From: CAYORM01 sp964406375
Lineage (GTDB): Bacteria; Pseudomonadota; Alphaproteobacteria; DSM-16000; Inquilinaceae
Assembly: GCA_964406375.1 (NCBI GenBank)
Contig: CAYORM010000053.1
Span: 1-19,779, forward strand
Reading direction: 5' to 3'
Length of the DNA stretch: 19,779 bases
Part shown: piece by piece, positions 1 through 7,071 of the stretch
Layout of the letters: each line of letters starts with the position of its first letter
How positions within the stretch are numbered: position 1 is the stretch's first letter
Made by a program: the position numbers and the translations under genes
The notes under the pieces: model-generated
The model's database searches: none
The model's input: only the letters and a program-made list of their open reading frames with translations
What the model was told of the DNA's origin: nothing

Positions 1-1284
1 CTGATGGCCTTCTTCCTCGAGGCGACCTTCATCGGCCTGTTCTTCTTCGGATGGGACAGGCTGTCGCGCGTCGGCCATCTCATCGTCACCTGGCTCGTCG
101 CGCTCGGCGCCAACTTCTCGGCGCTTTGGATCCTCATCGCCAATGGCTGGATGCAGAACCCGGTCGGCGCGACCTTCAACCCCGACACGATGCGGATGGA
201 GATCACCGATTTCATCGAGGTGATCTTCAACCCGGTGGCGCAGGCGAAGTTCGTCCACACAGTGAGCGCCGGCTATGTGACGGGCGCGATGTTCGTGATG
301 GCGGTCAGCGCCTACTACCTGCTGCGCGGTCGCCACGCCGCCCTCGCCAAGCGCTCGATGACGGTCGCGGCCAGCTTCGGCCTCGCCTCGGCCCTGTCGG
401 TGGTCGTCCTCGGCGACGAGAGCGGCTACACCGCGACCGAGAATCAGAAGATGAAGATCGCGGCGATCGAGGCGATGTGGGAGACCGAGCCCGCGCCGGC
501 CGGTTTCAACCTCTTCGCCCTGCCCGATCAGGACGGGCAGGTGAACCGCTACGAGCTGCAGGTCCCCTTCCTGCTCGGGCTGATCTCGACGCGCTCGCTG
601 ACGGAGGAGCTGCCGGGCATCCGCGAGCTGGTCGCCGATGCCGAGACCCGCATCCGCAACGGCGTCGAGGCCTATGAGACGCTGCAGACGATCCGCGCCA
701 ACCCGGCCGATCAGGAGGCCCGCGCCCGCTTCGAGACGCTCTGGCCCGATCTCGGCTACGGTCTGCTGCTCAAGCGCTATCGCGAGGACATCGGCGCCGC
801 GACGGATGATGAGATCCGCATGGCGGCCTATGACACGGTGCCGTCTGTTGCCCCGCTGTTCTGGTCGTTTCGGATCATGGTGGGTCTGGGCTTCTACTTC
901 ATCCTGTTCTTCGCGGTGGCGTTCTGGCTCGCCTCGCGGCGACGGCTCGAGACGAGCCGGCGCTTCCTGTGGATCGCGCTGTTCAGCCTGCCGACACCCT
1001 GGATCGCGGCGGAGCTCGGCTGGTTCGTCGCGGAATTCGGCCGCCAACCCTGGATCATCGAGGGCGTGCTGCCGACCTTCTATGCGGCCTCGGACCTGAC
1101 CCTCACCGATCTCGCGATCAGCCTCGGCGGGTTCCTCATCCTCTACACCGCGCTCGCCATCGTCGAGCTCTGGCTGATGCTCCGGGCGATCCGGACCGGC
1201 CCCCGCGAGCATGGCGCGTCGGACGACGCGACCGCCGCCGCGCCCCTGTTCGACGGGCGGACCGCCGCCCCGCCCCGCCCGTGA
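1..1284 (+). CDS. cydA: Cytochrome bd ubiquinol oxidase subunit I (5'-truncated by window edge)
   Basis: CydA is the heme-bearing, quinol-oxidising membrane subunit of cytochrome bd, a high-affinity terminal oxidase. The frame is open from base 1; the ATG at base 4 is internal. Against my memory of E. coli CydA the residues line up at a constant offset of 101, so about 101 N-terminal residues, including the first heme-ligand His, lie outside the window. Counting from the base-4 Met I see: E6 (E. coli E107, proton path), H85 in FVHTV (H186, heme b558), K151 and E156 (K252/E257, quinol-binding Q-loop), R290 and M292 in FRIM (R391/M393, b558 ligand), and E344/R347 in AEFGRQPW (E445/R448). The constant offset implies the long, E. 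coli-type Q-loop rather than the short cyanide-insensitive type. The C-terminus is Ala/Pro-rich. It is followed 21 bp later by cydB. Confidence 0.96.
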   Translation: MMAFFLEATFIGLFFFGWDRLSRVGHLIVTWLVALGANFSALWILIANGWMQNPVGATFNPDTMRMEITDFIEVIFNPVAQAKFVHTVSAGYVTGAMFVMAVSAYYLLRGRHAALAKRSMTVAASFGLASALSVVVLGDESGYTATENQKMKIAAIEAMWETEPAPAGFNLFALPDQDGQVNRYELQVPFLLGLISTRSLTEELPGIRELVADAETRIRNGVEAYETLQTIRANPADQEARARFETLWPDLGYGLLLKRYREDIGAATDDEIRMAAYDTVPSVAPLFWSFRIMVGLGFYFILFFAVAFWLASRRRLETSRRFLWIALFSLPTPWIAAELGWFVAEFGRQPWIIEGVLPTFYAASDLTLTDLAISLGGFLILYTALAIVELWLMLRAIRTGPREHGASDDATAAAPLFDGRTAAPPRP

Positions 1285-1305
1285 CGGCGGAAGGAGAAGA
1301 CGATC

Positions 1306-2454
1306 ATGGATCTCGTTCCCCTCGATTACGCCACGCTCCGCCTGATCTGGTGGGTGCTGCTCGGCGTGCTGCTCATCGGCTTTGCCATCATGGACGGATT
1401 CGACCTCGGCGTCGGCACGCTGCTGCCCGCGGTCGCCCGCAGCGATGAGGAACGCCGGGTGGTGCTCAACGTCATCGGCCCGGTCTGGGAAGGCAACCAG
1501 GTCTGGCTGGTGCTCGGCGGCGGCGCCATCTTTGCCGCCTGGCCTCCGCTCTATGCGGTGTCCTTCTCCGGCTTCTACCTCGCGATGCTGCTGATCCTGC
1601 TGGCGCTGATCCTGCGCCCGGTGGGCTTCACCTTCCGCTCGCAGATCGCCGACCCGCGCTGGCGGTCGGTCTGGGACTGGGCGCTGTTCGTCGGCGGGCT
1701 GGTGCCGGCGCTGGTGCTCGGCGTCGCGGTCGGCAATGTGCTGCAGGGCGTGCCGTTCCGCCTCGATGACACGCTGCGCCCCGCCTATGATGGCGGGTTG
1801 TTCGGCCTGCTCAACCCCTTCGCCCTGCTCGCCGGGCTGGTCAGCCTGGCGATGCTGACGATGCACGGTGCGGCGATGCTCGTCTGGAAGACCGACGGGA
1901 TCATCGCGGAGCGCGCCCGGCGCTTCGGACTGATCGCCGCGCTCGTCACCACGGCGCTCTTCGTCCTCGCCGGCATCTGGGTCGCCTATGGCATCGACGG
2001 CTATGTCGTGACCGGCGAGCTCGCCGGCGAGGGGCCGTCGAACCCGCTCGCGAAGACCGTCGAGACGATGCCCGGCGCCTGGCTCACCGCCTATTCGGAG
2101 CGGCCCTGGACGATCGCGGCACCGGTTCTCGGCATCCTCGGCGCCCTTCTCGCCGCCGCCGGCTTCACCGCCCGGCGCGAGGCCTCCACCTTCATCGCCT
2201 CGGCGGTGTCGATCTTCGGCATCATCGCGACGGTCGGTCTGGCGATGTTCCCGGTGATTTTGCCCTCCTCGGTGGAGCCGCGGGCGAGCCTCACCGTCTT
2301 CGACGCCTCGTCCTCGCGCTTCACCCTGTGGATCATGCTGCTCGCCACGCTGGTCTTCCTGCCGCTGGTGATCGCCTACACCGCCTGGGTGTACCGCGTG
2401 CTGCGCGGCAAGGTGACGGCCGAGACCATCGCCCGGAACGAACATTCCTACTGA
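1306..2454 (+). CDS. cydB: Cytochrome bd ubiquinol oxidase subunit II
   Basis: CydB is the second large membrane subunit of cytochrome bd, structurally related to CydA and contributing to proton delivery. The 382-aa product is close to the usual length (about 379 in E. coli) and matches it along its whole length: an N-terminal LRLIWW segment, DGFDLG (D33 corresponds to E. coli D29), WEGNQVW (W61 and E62, where E. coli has W57 and D58), AAWPPLYA, NVLQGVPF, YGIDGYV, and a C-terminal ARNEHSY tail. The Asp-to-Glu change in the WxGNQVW motif keeps the acid. A good ribosome site, GGAAGGAG, lies about 10 bases before the ATG. The gene sits between cydA (21-bp gap) and cydX (40-bp gap), so the three are surely co-transcribed. 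Many hydrophobic segments are visible, as expected. Confidence 0.97.
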   Translation: MDLVPLDYATLRLIWWVLLGVLLIGFAIMDGFDLGVGTLLPAVARSDEERRVVLNVIGPVWEGNQVWLVLGGGAIFAAWPPLYAVSFSGFYLAMLLILLALILRPVGFTFRSQIADPRWRSVWDWALFVGGLVPALVLGVAVGNVLQGVPFRLDDTLRPAYDGGLFGLLNPFALLAGLVSLAMLTMHGAAMLVWKTDGIIAERARRFGLIAALVTTALFVLAGIWVAYGIDGYVVTGELAGEGPSNPLAKTVETMPGAWLTAYSERPWTIAAPVLGILGALLAAAGFTARREASTFIASAVSIFGIIATVGLAMFPVILPSSVEPRASLTVFDASSSRFTLWIMLLATLVFLPLVIAYTAWVYRVLRGKVTAETIARNEHSY

Positions 2455-2494
2455 GGTCGACGCCCGCGCCTCGTAACGACAAGGAGACGGCACC

Positions 2495-2638
2495 ATGTGG
2501 TACTTTTCCTGGATCCTCGGGATCGGCCTCGCCTGCAGCTTCGCCATCCTGAACGCGATGTGGATGGAACTGCACGAGTCCGGGTCCGCCGAGGCCGCGG
2601 CACGACCCTCACCGGAGAGGACGCAGCGCGGTCGCTGA
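2495..2638 (+). CDS. cydX: Cytochrome bd small subunit CydX
   Basis: This 47-residue reading frame begins MWYFSWILGIGLACSFAILN, nearly the same as the start of E. coli CydX (MWYFAWILG-LLACSFG). CydX is a single-helix membrane subunit that packs against CydA and stabilises the hemes of the oxidase. One membrane helix spans roughly residues 4-23. The WYF/WILG/ACSF residues that define the family are all present, followed by the usual MELHES-type juxtamembrane stretch. The tail is longer than in E. coli (37 aa) and ends in a basic, disordered stretch. The ATG is preceded by AAGGAG at 2481-2486, eight bases away. The gene is 40 bp after cydB and is easily missed because a longer spurious frame overlaps it. 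Confidence 0.95.
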   Translation: MWYFSWILGIGLACSFAILNAMWMELHESGSAEAAARPSPERTQRGR

Positions 2639-2692
2639 GGATCCATCGATGGTGCCGATGCGGCCGTCCGGCCGCGGCGGCACTCCTGCCAC

Positions 2693-2721
2693 CCCCGGCA
2701 GGCCGTTGCGGCCTGCCGGGG
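2693..2721 (+). terminator. Perfect 12-bp hairpin downstream of cydX
   Basis: CCCCGGCAGGCC (2693-2704) pairs exactly with GGCCTGCCGGGG (2710-2721) around a five-base loop. It lies 54 bp after cydX and directly before the ribosome site of the next small gene. No T-run follows, so it may stop most cydABX transcripts, protect their 3' end, or affect translation of the next gene. Confidence 0.6.
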
Positions 2722-2736
2722 CGAAAGGAGGGGCTG

Positions 2737-2940
2737 ATGTCGAGGACTTCCGAAGCGACGGCACCCCCGCCCGCGGCAGCGTCCGATCCGGACGCGAAGC
2801 GGCGGGCACGGCTGGACGCGCTGCTCGACGAGGGGCTGAAGGACAGCTTCCCGGCGAGTGACCCGCCGGCCGTCACCAAGCCCGCGGCGACCCTCCCCGA
2901 CGACCCGCCACGCCCCGACCGCAGGCGCCCGAGGCAGTGA
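2737..2940 (+). CDS. Small SFPASDPPA-motif protein, function unknown
   Basis: A 67-aa hydrophilic protein. Residues 1-20 are Ala/Pro-rich; residues about 22-35 look like a short charged helix (KRRARLDALLDEGLKDSF), followed by the motif SFPASDPPAV and a Pro/Arg-rich tail. From memory, tiny proteins carrying an 'LDEALxxSFPASDPP' core are widespread in alphaproteobacteria and relatives and have no known role; I cannot check this here. The ATG at 2737 is supported by a near-ideal AAAGGAGG at 2725-2732. It follows cydX on the same strand, separated by a strong hairpin, so it may be read through from the cyd operon or be expressed on its own. There is no signal peptide or membrane segment. Confidence 0.75.
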   Translation: MSRTSEATAPPPAAASDPDAKRRARLDALLDEGLKDSFPASDPPAVTKPAATLPDDPPRPDRRRPRQ

Positions 2941-2977
2941 CGCCCGCAGCCGGCACCGGCCCGCCGGTGACAGCGAC

Positions 2978-3003
2978 ACGGCGCCCGCCAGGGCGGGCGC
3001 CGT
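2978..3003. terminator. Bidirectional hairpin between convergent genes
   Basis: ACGGCGCCCGCC (2978-2989) and GGCGGGCGCCGT (2992-3003) are exact inverted copies with only two bases between them. The hairpin lies 38 bp after the small plus-strand gene and 85 bp beyond the stop of the minus-strand Crp/Fnr gene, the expected place for a shared terminator. A second inverted repeat, GTCAG-ATC-CTGAC, follows at 3002-3014. There is no clear T-run on either strand. Confidence 0.65.
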
Positions 3004-3087
3004 CAGATCCTGACGATCGGTTGCGGTGATGCGGTGGGCCCCGGACTGGGGCGGCGCGGGGCTGAGCCCCGGGCCGTGTCCGCCGGC

Positions 3088-3789
3088 TCAGCCGTTGCAG
3101 GCGCCAAGGCGAATGCGGCGCGCGCTCTCGAGCCGGATGGCGCCGCTCTCCTGAAGCTGGGTCATCGTGCGCGAGACGGTCTCGATGGTCAGGCCGAGAT
3201 GGTCGGCGATGTCCTGCCGCGACATGGGGATCTCGACGATCCGCTCGGCACCGAGCCGTTCGGCGATGCCGGCGAGGAAGGCCATCACCCGCTCCGTCGC
3301 GCATTTGCGGCCGAGCAGGACCATGTGCTCCTGCATCCGCTGCAGCTCCTGCGCCGCGGCGAGCCAGAGCGCGCTGGCGAGTGCCGCGTCGCGCCGCGCC
3401 GCCGCGATCAGCGAGGAACGCCGGATGACGACGATCCGGCAATTGGTCACAGCCTCCGCCGCGAAGCCGTGGAGGGCGGAGGTCTCGAAGCCGAAGATAT
3501 CGCCTGCCACTGGAAAGGCGCCGATCTGCCGGCGGCCATCCTCGAGGAACCGGCAGGTCCGGACGACGCCCGACGCCACCATGTAGACGTAGTCGGCCGG
3601 CTCCTCCTCGGCGAAGATCTCCGCATTGCGCTCGAACGGGATGACGCTGCCCATCATCGAGAAGATCTCAAGAAGGTCACCACCATCGCGGTTGCCGGCG
3701 CGGTTGCCGGCGCGGCTCGCACCGAGGGATCCGGTCTCGACCGCGGCGGCGGAACGACCGATGGCGGGAGCGGCCCCGATGCGCGACAT
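3088..3789 (-). CDS. Crp/Fnr-family transcriptional regulator, FixK-like
   Basis: A 233-aa cytoplasmic DNA-binding regulator. Residues about 40-130 form the cyclic-nucleotide-binding-like beta-roll (DYVYMVASGVVRTCRFLEDGRRQIGAFPVAGDIFG), about 135-160 the dimer helix, and about 185-215 the winged helix-turn-helix. The recognition helix TIETVSRTMTQLQ has E203, S206 and R207, the E-x-x-S-R set that reads TTGAT half-sites in FNR and FixK. Its four cysteines (79, 117, 163, 231) are scattered and there is no N-terminal Fe-S cluster motif, so it is not a direct FNR-type oxygen sensor; FixK-like is the best description. The first 38 residues are a low-complexity extension containing a tandem RAGN repeat encoded by two copies of a 12-base unit (3691-3714). 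GAAGGAG precedes the ATG. Its place beside cydABX suggests control of low-oxygen respiration, which is inference. Confidence 0.9.
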   Translation of the reverse strand: MSRIGAAPAIGRSAAAVETGSLGASRAGNRAGNRDGGDLLEIFSMMGSVIPFERNAEIFAEEEPADYVYMVASGVVRTCRFLEDGRRQIGAFPVAGDIFGFETSALHGFAAEAVTNCRIVVIRRSSLIAAARRDAALASALWLAAAQELQRMQEHMVLLGRKCATERVMAFLAGIAERLGAERIVEIPMSRQDIADHLGLTIETVSRTMTQLQESGAIRLESARRIRLGACNG

Positions 3790-3863
3790 GGCATTCTCCT
3801 TCTCGCGTGAACGACAGGAGGTTTAGGCACCGCTCCGCTCGCCTCCTATTCCGGTCGTCCCCT

Positions 3864-3879
3864 TACGGGGTTTCCCGTA
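3864..3879 (-). promoter_or_regulatory. 16-bp palindrome upstream of Crp/Fnr gene, FixJ-like candidate site
   Basis: TACGGG-GTTT-CCCGTA is an inverted repeat with exact 6-bp arms, 75 bp before the regulator's ATG. It resembles the FixJ site of rhizobial fixK promoters as I remember it (TAAGTAATTTCCCTTA, 11 of 16 matching on the plus strand). A possible -10, GAATAG (3851-3846 on the minus strand), would place the palindrome over the -35 position, as for an activator. No convincing -35 hexamer is present. Confidence 0.45.
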
Positions 3880-3960
3880 GTCCTGCGCCGCGCGGCAGGA
3901 ACCACCCGCAACCGCCGCAGCCGGATGGCGGCGGGCCGCGTCTCGAGATGCGGCGGACGT

Positions 3961-3989
3961 TGTCGCAGACTGCGCACCATCCTATTGTC
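3961..3989 (+). promoter_or_regulatory. Sigma70-type promoter for the hydroxyacid dehydrogenase
   Basis: TTGTCG (3961-3966), then exactly 17 bases, then TATTGT (3984-3989). Each hexamer matches four of six consensus positions. It faces the dehydrogenase, whose ATG is at 4084, implying a leader of about 85-90 bases. The -10 overlaps the operator at 3985-3997. Confidence 0.55.
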
Positions 3990-3997
3990 CGACAATC
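3985..3997. promoter_or_regulatory. GntR/FadR-type operator palindrome
   Basis: ATTGTC-C-GACAAT is a perfect 13-bp palindrome that contains TTGTCCGACAA, an exact fit to the TNGTNNNACNA pattern known for FadR-subfamily GntR regulators (LldR, PdhR, GlcC types). It covers the proposed -10 and start region of the dehydrogenase promoter, the position of a repressor site. No GntR gene is present in the window. Confidence 0.6.
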
Positions 3998-4083
3998 CCG
4001 CGACACCTCGCGAGCCGATGCGGCGGGCGGGGGCGGAACGGACCGCCGTCGCGGCGGCAATGGCGGAAGGAGCGGACGGCGCC

Positions 4084-5532
4084 ATGGAAGCGTCAGTGAA
4101 AGCGGACGGCGCGGCCGATCTGGCGCGCGATTTCTCAGCCCTGCTGGGTGCAGGCGGCGTGTTGACCGCCGACGAGGCTGATCCCCGCTACTGGCGCGAC
4201 TGGTCCGGCGATCACGAAGGGCGCCCGCTTCTCGTGCTGCGGCCGCGGACCACCGAGGAGGTCGCGGCGATCGTGACGCGCTGCGCCGCGGCAGGCATCC
4301 CCGTCGTGCCGCAGGGCGGGCATACCGGCCTCGTCGCCGGCGGCACGCCCCGGCCGGAGGGTGGCGAGATCCTTCTCAATCTCGAGCGGATGAACCGCAT
4401 CCGCTCTGTCGATCCGCTGGACTTCTCGCTGGTCGCCGAGGCGGGCTGCATCCTCGCCCATGTCCATGAGGCGGCGGCCGCCCATGACCTGATCTTCCCC
4501 CTCGCCCTCGGCGCCCAGGGGAGCTGCCAGATCGGCGGCAACATCTCGACCAATGCCGGCGGGCTGAACGTGCTGCGCTATGGCATGATGCGCGAGCTGG
4601 TGCTCGGCCTCGAGGTCGTGCTGCCGGACGGCCGGGTGCTCGGCGCCTTGAGCGGCCTGCGCAAGGACAATACCGGCTACGATCTCAAGCAGCTCTTCAT
4701 CGGGGCGGAGGGCACGCTGGGGATCGTCACCGCGGCCTCGCTGAAGCTGTTCCCGCGGCCACACCGCATCGAGACGGCGCTGCTCGGCCTGCCCTCGGCC
4801 GCAGCAGCGGTCGAACTCCTCGCCCGGGCGCGGCGGGAGCTCGGTGATCTCCTGTCGGCCTTCGAGCTGATCATGCGGCCGGCGATCGATCTCGCCCGCG
4901 AGGCGATGCCCGATCTGCGCGAGCCCTTCGGGACCCGGACCCCGGCCTATGTGCTGATGGAGGCGTCGACCAGCGCCGCGCTCGACCTCGCCGGCCTCGT
5001 CGCCGGCTTCCTCGAGGCGGCGATGGAACGGGGCACGGTGCTCGATGGCGCGGTCGCCGCGAGCCGCGCCCAGGCCGCCGATTTCTGGCGCATCCGCGAG
5101 GCGATCATCGAGGGCCAGGTCAGGCGCGGCCGGCACCTCCGGACCGACGTGTCGGTGGCGATCTCGGCCATGCCGGCCTTCATCGAAGAAGCCGAGCGGG
5201 CGATCATCGCCTTCCACCCCGAGGCCGAGCCGGTCTCCTACGGCCATCTCGGCGACGGCAACATCCATCTCAACGTGCTCGCGCCGCGCATGATGGCTCG
5301 GGCCGACGTGCCGGATTTCCTCCACCGCTGCGAGGAGATCATCTTCGCCGCCATCGACCGGTTCGGCGGCTCGATCAGCGCCGAGCACGGGATCGGCCTC
5401 AAGAAGCGCGAGGCCTTCCTATCGCGCGCCGCGCCGCTCGAGGTGGAGCTGATGGCGCGGCTGAAGGCGGCATTCGATCCGGCGGGGCTGATGAGCCCGG
5501 GTCGGCTGCTGAAACCCTCGCAGCCAGACTGA
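4084..5532 (+). CDS. FAD-linked D-2-hydroxyacid dehydrogenase (D-2-hydroxyglutarate/D-lactate type)
   Basis: A 482-aa flavoenzyme of the GlcD/D2HGDH group, which oxidises D-2-hydroxyacids to 2-oxoacids and passes electrons to a quinone, an electron-transfer flavoprotein or a cytochrome. The N-terminal PCMH-type FAD domain (about 45-225) shows RPRTTEEV, PQGGHTGLV (77-85), GSCQIGGNISTNAGG (146-160) and RKDNTGYDLKQLFIGAEGTLG (193-213); the last is very close to D-2-hydroxyglutarate dehydrogenases. The C-terminal substrate domain has GHLGDGNIH (387-395, metal-binding H388 and H395) and AEHGIG (433-438). It has no signal peptide. I chose the ATG at 4084, which has GGAAGGAG at 4065-4072; the frame stays open upstream with Met codons at 4018 and 4060 lacking such a site, and family proteins start near here. 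Substrate (hydroxyglutarate, lactate or another) cannot be fixed from sequence. Confidence 0.9.
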   Translation: MEASVKADGAADLARDFSALLGAGGVLTADEADPRYWRDWSGDHEGRPLLVLRPRTTEEVAAIVTRCAAAGIPVVPQGGHTGLVAGGTPRPEGGEILLNLERMNRIRSVDPLDFSLVAEAGCILAHVHEAAAAHDLIFPLALGAQGSCQIGGNISTNAGGLNVLRYGMMRELVLGLEVVLPDGRVLGALSGLRKDNTGYDLKQLFIGAEGTLGIVTAASLKLFPRPHRIETALLGLPSAAAAVELLARARRELGDLLSAFELIMRPAIDLAREAMPDLREPFGTRTPAYVLMEASTSAALDLAGLVAGFLEAAMERGTVLDGAVAASRAQAADFWRIREAIIEGQVRRGRHLRTDVSVAISAMPAFIEEAERAIIAFHPEAEPVSYGHLGDGNIHLNVLAPRMMARADVPDFLHRCEEIIFAAIDRFGGSISAEHGIGLKKREAFLSRAAPLEVELMARLKAAFDPAGLMSPGRLLKPSQPD

Positions 5533-5539
5533 CATCCGC

Positions 5540-5554
5540 GGCGCGTATCGCGCC
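5540..5554 (+). terminator. Short hairpin after the dehydrogenase
   Basis: GGCGCG-TAT-CGCGCC, a 6-bp stem with a three-base loop, begins 8 bases after the stop codon and is followed by CTCTCG. The position fits a terminator, but the stem is short and the T-run poor. Confidence 0.35.
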
Positions 5555-5628
5555 CTCTCGCCGGTCGCACGCCTCCACTCGGCAGGCGGAGCGGGCGACC
5601 GACGCGTCGTGACGGAGGTGCCGACCAA

Positions 5629-6435
5629 TCACGCCGGCTCACGGGCATCCGGGTACATCACGGCCGTCCACATGAAGCCCTGCACGTCGATCATGTCGCG
5701 GGGCTGGAGATCGGCGATCTCGTCCCTCGTTGCCCGGGCCAAGTCGAGCAGGGAGTCATAGACCTCAAGGTCGAGATTCGGCCGGTAGACATACATGAAT
5801 GGATGGCCGACGCGCTCGGCGAAACCGGTCGCCATCTGTGGCTTGAGGAACATGGCGGTTTCCGGCTGCCACAGGAACGGCAGATAGGTGATGACGGTCC
5901 ACTTGGCGATCTCATACGGCTTGAGGATCATGGCAAGGGCGGCGAGGGCCTTCTTCCTGTCACCTTGGGTGAATGCTGCTGCCGCCTGTATGAAGTCATC
6001 GGCTTCCGGCCCCTTCAGCAGGGATTGAAGCCGCATCTGTTCGTAGGGCGAAACCAGCGTCGTTGCCTGATAGGCCGCGCGGATGGCGGGGCCGAGACCT
6101 TTCGCGGTCAGAGCGGCGCCGAGCGGCGCTGCCCCGTCCAACTTGGCTTTCGCGTCCAGCTTGTACTTGCGCTCATCGGCTAGATAGCGGGGAGCCGAGA
6201 AGCCGCCCTCGAAGAGTCGCAGGAAACGGTTGCGCGCGCCGTCATAGCCGATGAAATCCGCGCCGGAGCGCGCCACCGTCTCGTGAAGCCGGCGCCACAA
6301 CTCCTCAGGATCGTCCCCCTTAAGGGCGGCCTTGCGCTCCCCGCGCTTCAGCACCAAGCCGGCATAGCCATCCGCAGTCTGGACCAGACGCACGATCGCA
6401 TCACCGACCGATGCCTCCCGGATCGTCTTCAACAT
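5629..6435 (-). CDS. Conserved-looking protein of unknown function, 268 aa
   Basis: I do not recognise a named domain. The ATG at 6435 is preceded by GAGGGG at a good distance; an in-frame TTG four codons earlier is less likely. The product is soluble, with no signal peptide or clear membrane segment. Residues 1-35 look like a beta-hairpin region (DAIVRLVQTADGYAGLVLKRG); about 43-95 carry WRRLHETV, FIGYDGARNRFLRLFEGGF and an ER-KYK segment; about 100-175 are Ala-rich helices; about 178-262 hold ITYLPFLWQPETAMFLKP, Tyr/Pro-rich YVYRP, and PRDMIDVQGFMW. The last motif seems familiar from uncharacterised bacterial proteins, but I cannot verify that. The gene is visibly less GC-rich than its neighbours (for example 35 of 60 bases at 5941-6000 against 48 of 60 at 4261-4320) and stands alone, which hints at acquisition. 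Confidence 0.8.
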   Translation of the reverse strand: MLKTIREASVGDAIVRLVQTADGYAGLVLKRGERKAALKGDDPEELWRRLHETVARSGADFIGYDGARNRFLRLFEGGFSAPRYLADERKYKLDAKAKLDGAAPLGAALTAKGLGPAIRAAYQATTLVSPYEQMRLQSLLKGPEADDFIQAAAAFTQGDRKKALAALAMILKPYEIAKWTVITYLPFLWQPETAMFLKPQMATGFAERVGHPFMYVYRPNLDLEVYDSLLDLARATRDEIADLQPRDMIDVQGFMWTAVMYPDAREPA

Positions 6436-6677
6436 GGATCCCCTCAATAGTCAGAAGTATCGTTTCTGTATAAATTGCTCGCAACGCCAATTCTATGCCT
6501 ATCTCCACTGCTTTTATGCAATCACCTTCTATCGTTCCTCTCCAATCCGGCAGGACGTTGGGCTGATACGCCGGTCCATCTGCGGACCATCACCAAGCCG
6601 GCACAGTGAATACCAGGATGTGCATTCCCTCGCTTCAGCCGCGCTGCAAGAGATATTCTTCACTGTTCGCCTGAAGA
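6436..6677. other. AT-richer intergenic stretch without a recognised gene
   Basis: This 242-bp gap between two minus-strand genes is the lowest-GC part of the window (27 of 60 bases are G or C at 6481-6540). No convincing reading frame, tRNA or repeat is visible. On the minus strand TTGCGA, 17 bases, GATACT (6484 down to 6456) could be a weak promoter for the 268-aa gene. The rest is unexplained and may be the edge of an acquired segment. Confidence 0.5.
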
Positions 6678-7028
6678 TCAACCCTCCCTCCGGTCGAAGA
6701 CGGCGGGCGACACCCGACGGCGGCCGGTCTCCTCGCCCTCCGGCCGGTCCTCGGCGGCATGGCGGACCATCTCCTCCGTCGCATCGAGGCCGTCATCGGT
6801 CTCATTGGCACCGGAGCCGGGCTGCCGGATGCCGGTCCGGTCGCCCACGGGGCGGGAGCCGACGCCCTTCTCCCTGATCTCCTCCTGACGCGCATCCGGC
6901 TCACGGCCGATCGTCGGCGCCTCGCGCCCCGTGCGGGTTTCGAGCAGCACCCGGTCCTCGGGGCCGACCGGGGCGGTGTTGGCGAAGCGGCTGCTGCGCT
7001 TGGCCTGCGTGGTCCGCGGACGATCCAT
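6678..7028 (-). CDS. Small hydrophilic protein, function unknown, likely stress-induced
   Basis: A 116-aa, highly charged, Gly/Arg/Glu-rich protein with no membrane segment and little predicted hydrophobic core, so probably largely disordered. A C-terminal segment, PGSGANETDDGLDATEEMVRHAAED (residues 70-94) followed by PAVFDR, looks like a conserved module and resembles small uncharacterised alphaproteobacterial proteins as I recall them. The ATG at 7028 has GAGAGGA about five bases upstream; the frame extends 16 codons further but without support. The gene is divergent from the SRPBCC operon, and an EcfG-type promoter sequence lies 44 bases before its ATG, which points to the general stress response. 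It has no assigned biochemical role. Confidence 0.7.
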   Translation of the reverse strand: MDRPRTTQAKRSSRFANTAPVGPEDRVLLETRTGREAPTIGREPDARQEEIREKGVGSRPVGDRTGIRQPGSGANETDDGLDATEEMVRHAAEDRPEGEETGRRRVSPAVFDRREG

Positions 7029-7071
7029 GGCGATCCTCTCTTCCTTGTGGTGTTTCCGAAGCTGCCGGGGC

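Noticed and set aside
2497..2736. Upstream extension of the small SFPASDPPA gene to a GTG at 2497
   Set aside because: The extension overlaps cydX in another frame, crosses the perfect hairpin and has Arg-rich nonsense composition; the ATG at 2737 has an excellent ribosome site.
3691..3714. Tandem 12-base repeat as a possible mobile or regulatory repeat
   Set aside because: Only two copies, inside the Crp/Fnr coding region and in frame (RAGN repeated); a simple local duplication.
4135..5388. A 417-codon minus-strand open frame
   Set aside because: Fully antisense to the FAD-linked dehydrogenase, whose motifs are continuous; the mirror product is low-complexity.
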